Source of the DNA: Tubulanus polymorphus
Taxonomy: Eukaryota > Nemertea > Palaeonemertea > Tubulaniformes > Tubulanidae
DNA: 64,000 nucleotides
NCBI RefSeq assembly: GCF_964204645.1
Contig: NC_134029.1
Span: forward strand, 21,284,450 to 21,348,449
Reading direction: 5' to 3'
The position numbers and the translations under genes are program-made. The notes beneath the pieces are model-generated. The model was given only the letters and a program-made list of their open reading frames with translations. It was not told the origin of the DNA and did not search any database. This document shows, piece after piece, positions 61,101 through 64,000 of this stretch (the stretch's first letter is position 1; every line of letters begins with the position of its first letter).

Positions 61101-63394
61101 TCTCTTCGTTTGTCGAGTCCGCGGTTGAAAACGTATATTAATTAGCGATCTCCACTAAAAAGACTATAGTATACTTAGTATACTGCTGAGGCAGAATTCA
61201 GCTGCCACGAATAAGAAGCGATATGCTGTGTATATGAAATGAGCTGAATTCGTTTTTACCGCATCGCGTATTCAATGTGCGGTTTTACTAGTAAAGCCGT
61301 GGTGTAATCTCCGGCGTGCAGCTCCACGCAATTCAATCAGGACCCCGAAATCCCAGGTATATGCTTCAAAACCATTAACGTAATGAGAAATCGGTGCATG
61401 GTGTCACAGACGGCGAGAAGTCGGCAGTCAGACGATAGGGTCGGGGGGAGAGTGCTGCAAACGAGATGGATTGAATTTGAAACCATCAGTGAAATGTCGA
61501 TCGTTTTACGCAGTTTCCTTAATCGCTGGTATTTCTATTTGTCATTATGAACTCTGCACTGTATCGCTAAAAGTAATTTTTTTTTTGACGCCGTGAAAAC
61601 TGTTACAACAATGTTTATATACATTGATACCGATCTAGTATGCGGGGTTCTGTGTGAGCCTGTGCACTACGTCATCAATATTGGCGTTTTAAAAGAACAA
61701 TAACAATCCTGAATTTTGGTCTTTATTTTGTAATTGAATATATTTCATGATTCTTATGTTCTATTGAATTTATTTCTTTCGAATAGCTAGTTTTGAATGG
61801 ATGTGTCCTATACGTCATCAATACTGTGTCTAGCCTGTTTAGACTGGTTGCCGGTCAATTCAATTCAATTGTCGATAATCCTTGATATTATATTATCGAT
61901 AGTATTAGGCAATATATATGTGTGTTATTTTTCTTCAAGACGTTAATTAATAGACCTTCAAGTTAGTTTTCTTGTAAAGTTCTTCAATGACTTTTTCGAA
62001 CTGTATATCGTACATAAATCATTTTTAAGGTGGTTTTTAAGCCGATCTGGCGTCGATTGCGTTCGCATTTTTATTGATAATTAATGCGCATCATATCCTC
62101 TAGATTTCCATCCATCAATTGTTTCAAGTATCGCAAGGACGATTCATCATGTCGGCGAACGCGTTCTCCAGGTACAGATTGGAGAATCTCGCGAAATCTC
62201 GCGAGAACTCGGAACGATCATCCGGTTCGCTTCGCGGTGTCTCCAGTCGCCGCTCATTATCTTCACGATCGGACCCTTGAGTAAAATGACAAAAATCAAC
62301 AAAATACAATTAATTATGCAAAAAGAAAGCTTTCGCGCCGATGTATTAGTGATTATGATGCATATTTTATAAGCGCCGAATGTTTATGTCGGTGAAGTCG
62401 ACGCGCGCACAAGATTTGCCTCGCCGCGAAAGTTTACAGAAACTGGTAACTGGTAAAGGATAAAAAGACAAAGAGCTTTTCTCTATTTTATGAAGCAAAG
62501 ATAGATGAAAGCTTATCCGTAATACTTCAATCGATGCGGTTAGAAATGTCGGGAGGTTCTGATATTTTTTTTCACTTAGCGACAGTTGCGTTGGTGTATG
62601 ACTTTATTGAAATAAATATCTCTAGGGTTTTTGAAAAATATGTTCGCTACGTCATTGCGGTGTTTTGTCATCGCGCTATTTTTGCTTCGTAAATTCAGTC
62701 ATAAATGGACGTTTCACAACAAAGGTTCGGTAGTAAGGGAAAGTTTCCAGCGATGTAACGGTTAAGAGATAGATGCTCGGACCCCGGGGGTATTGGGGGC
62801 TATTCTGCGGAAATCTGAACGAAACCTATTCTCAGTTGTTACATTAACGTATACCCTCTATTGTGTTCATCAGCTGTCAGTTTCAGTATTATGTCTCACA
62901 GTCCCTGCGGCCCGCTATCTCGCAGATAGGGCACCTTTAATTGCATCAGTAAACAGCCAGAGGTGAACATGTCACTTTCACCAGCAACATTGTTCACGGC
63001 GAAATCCATTAAAGACAAATTTCAGTCAACACTCTTCACAGTAACGCTCCGATATTGTGTGATTGCAGTTCGTTTCTGTGTACATAAATTAGTTTTAAAT
63101 GGTTCTCTATAAATCCAGCCTCTTGGCTTTCGGGAACACCGGTGTATTGACTATAAGGAGGAGAGTGATGTCTGGCTTTACATCGAGTGTCGCGCCTTGA
63201 CTCAGTCAGGGTTTACGTAAAACCAACGGTGAAAGATACACACTTCGGTGCACAACGTACACGTATATTAATCAGTAAGCTTTAATATTTGATGTTTTTC
63301 AGAAATGAAGGAATGGGAAAGCAGGATGTCTCTGGTCGCGCGATTTCCTCAAGATTACTGGAATAAAGTGCAACTGTACTTCCGCGAAAAATGA
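19159..63394 (+). CDS. SCAPER: SCAPER, S-phase cyclin A-associated protein in the ER, complete
   Basis: SCAPER is known as a cyclin A/CDK2-binding protein of the endoplasmic reticulum, also linked to cilia. 28 exons: 19159-19323, 19483-19594, 20162-20457, 20845-20945, 21028-21168, 21838-22001, 22104-22804, 23336-23506, 23689-23734, 23831-24066, 24635-24775, 24862-24963, 25047-25100, 25287-25511, 25917-26075, 26651-26752, 27650-27780, 32395-32460, 34434-34560, 34739-34851, 34956-35079, 35369-35601, 35914-36060, 36481-36724, 37039-37191, 38910-39101, 47783-47852, 63303-63394. All introns are GT-AG and in phase; the product is 1535 aa, near the ~1400 aa of the human protein. In order: basic Ser-rich N terminus, SCAPER N-terminal domain (about 156-228), disordered middle, acidic stretch and long coiled coil (about 561-938), a C2H2 finger (C932, C935, H948, H954), helical C-terminal half, and last exon ending YFREK. 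Additional small in-phase exons in the two huge introns cannot be excluded. Confidence 0.95.
20162..20945 (+). CDS. SCAPER: SCAPER N-terminal conserved domain exons
   Basis: Exons 20162-20457 and 20845-20945. After a basic Ser/Arg-rich lead, the segment starting [20 protein letters not shown] and continuing [18 protein letters not shown], then [20 protein letters not shown], is the hallmark that identifies SCAPER; it is helical and about 70 residues long. The second exon starts exactly after the ECR codon at phase 0. Confidence 0.93.
20634..20746. mobile_element. Family E palindromic repeat
   Basis: In SCAPER intron 3. Begins TGGCCTGGTTTTATAGACTG and ends CAGTCTATAAAACTGGGCCC, near-perfect inverted ends, with a second inner inverted pair (CCAGGGGTT / CCAGGGTTA). 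113 bp, no coding capacity. Only one copy was seen in the window, so MITE status rests on structure alone. Confidence 0.55.
21204..21342. mobile_element. Family A palindromic MITE, copy 1
   Basis: In SCAPER intron 5. GGGGCCAGTTGCACAGTCG at the left, GACTATGCAACCGGCCC at the right, with GACTTAAGTCCAAAAGTGGTC and its inverse inside; almost the whole element can fold on itself. Other copies are at 29370-29511, 29513-29639, 30710-31130 and 42183-42317. Confidence 0.75.
22104..22804 (+). CDS. SCAPER: SCAPER large exon 7 (disordered region)
   Basis: The largest exon of the gene (701 nt). It opens with [20 protein letters not shown], a conserved-looking DGWETV motif followed by a Lys/Arg/Ser/Asn-rich, probably disordered region, and ends [10 protein letters not shown]. 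No domain other than SCAPER itself was recognised. Confidence 0.9.
22851..23012. repeat. Three 19-bp palindromic motifs
   Basis: TACACCGCACTGCGGTGTA at 22894-22912 is a perfect palindrome with one central base. Near-copies are at 22851-22869 (TACACTGCATTGCGGTGTA) and 22994-23012 (TACACTGCACCGCGGTGTA). They start 47 bp after the exon 7 donor. They may be the ends or subterminal repeats of a small element, or binding sites for a dimeric protein. Confidence 0.7.
23213..23290 (-). repeat. tRNA-like sequence, degenerate (SINE head or tRNA pseudogene)
   Basis: Read on the minus strand it has an A-box-like TGGCCAAGATACC, a TAGTGGTTTAAGC D-arm-like segment, a long variable region, and B-box-like GTGTTCGAATCCTGG. 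This layout is that of a class II (Ser/Leu-like) tRNA. The 5' and 3' acceptor strands do not pair, so it is not a functional tRNA gene. It lies 46 bp before SCAPER exon 8. Confidence 0.5.
23336..26752 (+). CDS. SCAPER: SCAPER coiled coil and C2H2 zinc finger exons
   Basis: Exons 8-16. Exon 8 is strongly acidic ([19 protein letters not shown]). Exons 10-15 give a long charged helix rich in Glu, Lys, Arg and Gln (about residues 650-915), a clear coiled coil. Exons 15 and 16 join a C2H2 finger, CHVC in exon 15 and [11 protein letters not shown] in exon 16: C932-x2-C935-x12-H948-x5-H954, the matrin/U1C-like spacing. The intron therefore splits the finger between its Cys and His pairs. Confidence 0.92.
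24091..24502. mobile_element. Family B MITE-like repeat, copy 2
   Basis: In SCAPER intron 10. Begins TGTCCCTACGACTCCTTGGC and ends near GAGGGGACCC. Interior segments match 9441-9795 (AAAATGCCCGAAAC, then AGTGATGCAGATTGCTTCC), with extra sequence in the middle (TAACCCTAATGGTAACCATT). Confidence 0.7.
25722..25818. mobile_element. Family D MITE-like repeat, copy 3
   Basis: In SCAPER intron 14. TGGATCCAATTTCACAGGTG at the left and CACATTTGTGGAACTGGATCC at the right, with TGAGTTGG and its inverse inside. Same short form as 7609-7704. Confidence 0.65.
26131..26470. mobile_element. Family B MITE-like repeat, copy 3
   Basis: In SCAPER intron 15. Begins GGTCCCTACGACTCCTTGA and ends CTGTAGGAACC. Compact copy closely matching 9441-9795. 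Confidence 0.72.
27875..28085. mobile_element. Family C hAT-like MITE, copy 2
   Basis: Begins AGGGCGGCCTCTTTCCTGG and ends AAATGGCCACCCT. Interior has GTCAGAGAATTTTG and TCAAATGTTTCCATCTATG like the other copies. Somewhat shorter and more degraded than 39631-39922. Confidence 0.65.
29370..29639. mobile_element. Two tandem family A MITEs (copies 2 and 3)
   Basis: Copy 2 spans 29370-29511 (GGGGCCAGTTCCGTGGTC ... GGAACCGGCCCC); copy 3 spans 29513-29639 (GGGGTCAGTTC ... GGAACCGGCCC). They abut with one base between them, so one probably inserted at the edge of the other or they share a target site. Confidence 0.7.
30500..31130. mobile_element. Family A fragment plus internally amplified family A element
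   Basis: 30500-30608 is a right-end fragment of family A. 30710-31130 is a full element (left GGGGCCTTTTCTTAAGTCG, right AAGTGGCCCC) stretched to ~420 bp by about seven copies of an internal 47-bp unit between about 30775 and 31100 (unit contains GTTGTAAGATTGGCTATAG and AACCAAAATGAGCTTAG). Normal copies are ~140 bp. Confidence 0.75.
31434..32215. repeat. 20-bp C-rich minisatellite, about 39 copies
   Basis: Unit CGCTCGCTACCCCTCCCCGC. From 31440 to about 32060 it runs in perfect 20-bp register with point variants (C/A and G/A at fixed positions), then becomes irregular. The + strand is pyrimidine-rich; the complement has GGGGAGGGG in each unit and could form G-quadruplexes. It lies in SCAPER intron 17, about 180 bp before exon 18. 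The 246-aa ORF over it results from the repeat and has no coding support. Confidence 0.95.
32395..39101 (+). CDS. SCAPER: SCAPER C-terminal helical region exons 18-26
   Basis: Nine exons (about residues 1016-1482) with alternating Leu-rich helices, for example [61 protein letters not shown] and [19 protein letters not shown], consistent with the armadillo/HEAT-like helical C-terminal part of SCAPER. A hydrophobic run ([17 protein letters not shown]) could be mistaken for a membrane segment but fits a buried helix. Introns here are mostly 0.1-2 kb. Confidence 0.93.
36751..36830 (-). mobile_element. Family F pogo/Tigger-like element, truncated copy 2
   Basis: In SCAPER intron 24. Reading on the minus strand it begins ACAGTGGAACCTCGTTACG and continues to TTCGTTATAGCC, as in 13658-13832, but only about half is present. 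Confidence 0.5.
39631..39922. mobile_element. Family C hAT-like MITE, copy 3 (best preserved)
   Basis: Left end AGGGTGGCCACTTAGCTGG, right end AAAGTGGCCACCCT. Flanks GTTATAAC and TTTATAAG agree at 6 of 8 bases, suggesting an ~8-bp hAT-type target duplication. No coding capacity. Confidence 0.75.
41196..41432. mobile_element. Family C hAT-like MITE, copy 4
   Basis: Left end AGGGTGGCGACTGACCTGG, right end TTAGCCACCCT; flanks CTAAACC and TTAAACG share TAAAC. Internal TCAGGGAAAGTCGGGGAATTT-like repeats match family C, but much of the centre differs, so this is a subfamily. Confidence 0.65.
41520..41541 (+). repeat. G-rich run
   Basis: Ten or so G, AA, then G runs and GAGG. Could form a G-quadruplex. 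Its exact length is likely to be unreliable in assembly. Confidence 0.7.
42011..42529. mobile_element. Family B MITE-like repeat, copy 4, interrupted
   Basis: Left end GGTCCCCACGACGC, right end CTGTATGGACC. The interior matches 9441-9795 on both sides of a family-A element inserted at 42183-42317, so the B element is older than this A insertion. Confidence 0.75.
42183..42317. mobile_element. Family A MITE, copy 5, nested inside family B
   Basis: Starts GGCCGGTTCCATAGTCAAGG and ends ATGATTATGGAACCGGCC. Flanked on both sides by CCAGG (42178-42182 and 42318-42322). The paralogous B element at 9441-9795 has a single CCAGG at the equivalent place (GGGACCAGGATATTTT), showing the pre-insertion site. 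The duplication is at most 5 bp; the exact border is ambiguous because of the G/C runs. Confidence 0.8.
43290..43590. repeat. Family I dispersed repeat
   Basis: Contains repeated GGGCCAAATT/AAATTTGGC motifs, GAGCCAAATTTTAGCATGG, TTTAGTATTGAGTGAGTGG, and CATGTGATCGTGACTATTG. Related segments occur at 39458-39620, 46320-46600 and 50630-50825. The last has roughly inverse ends (GCGATTACACGG / CCGTGATCGC read inverted), so a MITE or foldback origin is possible. Copies are diverged. Confidence 0.5.
44692..44716 (+). repeat. (CAT)n microsatellite
   Basis: About eight CAT units in tandem. In one frame it reads as a His run, but there is no splice or family support for coding. Confidence 0.85.
45523..45665 (+). 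repeat. Family G dispersed repeat, copy 2
   Basis: TCTGTACTTTGAATTTCGATT leads into TTTCAAAATCGAATCCCCTG, GGTGTGGTCAGTTTGTAAGG and CTATTCTAAGATAAGAAAA. Same segment order as 59740-59890 and 7780-7910. Confidence 0.6.
46320..46600. repeat. Family I dispersed repeat, copy
   Basis: GTGATTACACGTGAGTCAAG, CAAATTTGGCCGAGG, AACCACTCACTCGATACTTA, TAATTTGGCTTGGGCCTGG. Inverse orientation of parts of 43290-43590. Confidence 0.45.
47783..47852 (+). CDS. SCAPER: SCAPER penultimate exon 27
   Basis: 70-nt exon encoding [20 protein letters not shown] and KSQ, phase 0 in and phase 1 out, isolated between 8.7-kb and 15.4-kb introns. Acceptor TTCTATTTTCAG and donor GGTGAGTTG are both strong. Its phase 1 end joins exactly to the last exon (G|AA, Glu). 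Confidence 0.85.
48021..48345 (+). repeat. Two-copy tandem duplication, 157-bp period
   Basis: ATGTGATTAGAAACGATTTT at 48024 recurs as ATGTGATTAGAAATGATTTT at 48181, and GATTCATATCGATTTTCCTT occurs in both copies. AT-rich with poly-A runs. Diverged by scattered substitutions and indels. Confidence 0.8.
49865..50065 (+). repeat. Family J repeat, two direct segments with CRE-like motif
   Basis: CCAATATTGATGACGTGGCG then CACATCCACCCACACACTATCC at 49865, and again AACGCCAATACTGATGACGT then GTGAACATCCACTCACACAG at about 50020. The inverse of this unit is at 61641-61830. TGACGT (CREB/ATF half site) is conserved in all four units. Confidence 0.6.
50630..50825. repeat. Family I dispersed repeat with roughly inverse ends
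   Basis: GCGATTACACGGAGACG at the left and CTGCGATCACGGC at the right, with GACCTGGGCCAAATTGGC and ATTTGGCCCGGACC inside. Shortest and cleanest copy of the family. Confidence 0.5.
53247..53326. promoter_or_regulatory. Two CTCF-like motifs in opposite orientation
   Basis: TTGCCCCCAGGGGGTGCTGG (53246-53265) matches the CTCF core CCAGGGGGCGCT at 11 of 12 positions on the + strand. CCGCCCCCTAGCTGCGG (53310-53326) reads CAGCTAGGGGGCGG on the minus strand, also close to the core. They are about 45 bp apart. CTCF is present in bilaterians generally; occupancy is inference. Confidence 0.45.
53403..53411 (+). promoter_or_regulatory. TATA-like box downstream of CTCF-like pair
   Basis: ATTTATAAAAGCAG, TATA-box-like (TTTATAAAA), 77 bp after the second CTCF-like motif. 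A start site would fall near 53430-53440. No ORF follows, so any transcript would be non-coding or a short SCAPER 3' form. Low confidence. Confidence 0.3.
54643..55202. repeat. 21-bp minisatellite, about 27 copies, with a dimer higher-order pattern
   Basis: Unit CGACGACTCTCTATCTCTAT plus A. Between about 54680 and 54810 units with CTCTTTATC and CTCCCTATC alternate, a 42-bp dimer. The centre (54890-54920) has a shortened unit, and the right part is homogeneous. Since 21 is a multiple of 3, minus-strand ORFs (RDRESSY repeats) stay open by chance. Confidence 0.95.
57479..57937. mobile_element. Foldback element with tRNA-like ends
   Basis: Left arm 57479-57575 and right arm 57848-57937 are inverse copies of about 90-100 bp (GGGCGAACTTCAGTTAGCGG versus inverse GGGCGAACTTCGGTTATCGG). 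The outer part of each arm contains, read outward, TGGCCGAGTCTCG then AGGTTCGAATCCC, resembling pol III A and B boxes of a Ser/Leu tRNA. Interior is unique, non-coding. Confidence 0.65.
58374..58484. mobile_element. Compact foldback element with tRNA-like ends
   Basis: CCTCCCTCGGCGGG then GGGATTCGAACTTCGTGGTA at the left, and the inverse ATACCATCGGGTTCGAATCC then CTACCAAGGGAGGG at the right. Same end sequence as 57479-57937 but with almost no interior (111 bp). Confidence 0.6.
59740..59890 (+). repeat. Family G dispersed repeat, copy 3
   Basis: TCTGTACTTCACGATTTCCG, TTTTGAAATCGAAGCCCCTG, TTTCGTTCCAGGCACTGGTG, GTTTGTAGGAAATACAA and TTCGCTATTTCGCAATAAG. Same order as 45523-45665. Confidence 0.55.
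60919..61100 (+). repeat. 31-bp minisatellite, about six copies
   Basis: Unit contains ATGGTCCATGTACTCCCTTC and CCTCGCAAGTC; first and last copies are diverged. The 71-aa ORF over it reflects the repeat. Confidence 0.85.
61641..61830 (-). repeat. Family J repeat, inverse copy
   Basis: GGTTCTGTGTGAGCCTGTGC then CACTACGTCATCAATATTGG at the left and TACGTCATCAATACTGTG at the right: the inverse complement of the units at 49865-50065, again in two segments separated by AT-rich sequence. Confidence 0.6.
63303..63394 (+). CDS. SCAPER: SCAPER last exon 28
   Basis: Acceptor GATGTTTTTCAG at 63291-63302, then [20 protein letters not shown] and [10 protein letters not shown], stop TGA 63392-63394. The phase (G|AA) fits exon 27 exactly and the residues suit the conserved SCAPER C terminus. 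No AATAAA was seen between the stop and 64000, so the poly(A) site is a variant signal or lies beyond the window. Confidence 0.88.
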
Positions 63395-64000
63395 ACACAT
63401 ATCTTTTTTACGCATTGATATTATCATTACCCGATATACTATCATAAACGACCACGACTTGGTGGTGAAAGTAAATATTTGTAATCTACATTTCATTTAA
63501 GAAAAATTCGAACTGTTAAAAGTCTGTTATATTGATGTACATTATATATAAATTTGTGAATATTTCGGTGTGATTTAACTTGTCGGTTTGTCGGGTTTCT
63601 ATGCGAACTGCTGAATGCATGTGCTAATTCGGAATCTCACGAAGAACCAGTTGTATGCGCATAGCTTGTAAAAATGGTTGTACTGTCGAAATTAGTATTA
63701 GTTTAAATCATATGTTTGTTTTATATTTGTTTGAAATCTTGATCCTGCTGGCAGGTCGTAAAGCTTATTATTATCGATATATCTATAACTGACTCTCATT
63801 CTCGTAAACGTCACCGTAAATCTGTAAGGTTGTTATTTCTGATTTTATGTTTGTACCACGCCATTGTACATATCATTAGATAATTTAATTTGCTTTAGTA
63901 CTTAGTGAAAATACAGATAAATTCTTTTTTCATTTTGCTAAATTGAGATCTTCAGAATTTTTTTTTTGGATCGTCGATCTGAAGAGTTACTTCATCACGC

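Larger units (their letters stand above)
47853..63302 (+). other. SCAPER intron 27 (15.4 kb)
   Basis: The longest intron, with no coding exon found. Contents: a 157-bp tandem duplication (48021-48345), (ATT)n at about 48725-48749, family J (49865-50065, 61641-61830), family I (50630-50825), CTCF-like pair and TATA-like box (53247-53411), 21-bp minisatellite (54643-55202), tRNA-like foldback elements (57479-57937, 58374-58484), family G (59740-59890) and a 31-bp minisatellite (60919-61100). Large CpG-containing non-repetitive stretches (about 51.8-52.4, 55.7-56.6, 58.0-59.4 kb) are candidates for regulatory DNA. Confidence 0.65.

Overview
The window is genomic DNA from an animal. It carries three intron-rich protein-coding genes, all on the + strand: a Shroom-family gene (its 3' part or a short form, about 0.64-10.8 kb), a two-RRM hnRNP A/B-type gene (11.78-18.2 kb) and a complete SCAPER gene (19.16-63.39 kb). 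I reconstructed 45 coding exons by hand. All 42 introns between them are GT...AG and every junction keeps the reading frame. This gives predicted proteins of 773 aa (from the start seen here), 325 aa and 1535 aa. Introns of a few hundred bp, abundant CpG outside exons, and many small palindromic transposable elements suggest a marine invertebrate, perhaps a lophotrochozoan such as a mollusc or annelid. That taxonomic guess is inference; the sequence does not settle it.

Layout. 1-637: no gene recognised. 638-812: TATA/initiator-like promoter and first visible Shroom exon. 893-9422: remaining Shroom exons, ending in the ASD2 domain, with a different small repeat in almost every intron and one immediately after the stop codon. 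9423-11780: Shroom 3' UTR and the hnRNP promoter region. 11781-17584: hnRNP A/B-like gene, with two RRMs, an RGG/prion-like glycine-rich tail and a C-terminal PY signal; a possible cassette exon and a striking pair of perfect intronic hairpins lie in its introns. 17585-19158: hnRNP 3' UTR and intergenic DNA. 19159-39101: SCAPER exons 1-26. 39102-47782: 8.7-kb SCAPER intron 26. 47783-47852: exon 27. 47853-63302: 15.4-kb intron 27. 63303-63394: last exon.

The most important context is that SCAPER is known as the 'bystander' partner of the LIM-homeobox gene Islet in one of the oldest conserved animal microsyntenies (Islet-Scaper), with Islet enhancers housed in Scaper introns. Here the last two introns hold 24 kb of the 44-kb gene and contain almost no coding sequence, as expected for a regulatory block. 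An element at 53.2-53.4 kb has two CTCF-like motifs in opposite orientation and a TATA-like box. Islet itself is not in the window and would be expected beyond 64 kb.

The rest of the non-coding DNA is rich in repeats. There are at least nine dispersed families present in two to five copies, including palindromic MITE-like elements, hAT-like and pogo-like elements and tRNA-like foldback elements. One MITE is nested inside another, with the empty site visible in a paralogous copy. Three minisatellites have 20-, 21- and 31-bp units. Long ORFs over the first two minisatellites are artefacts of the repeat unit.
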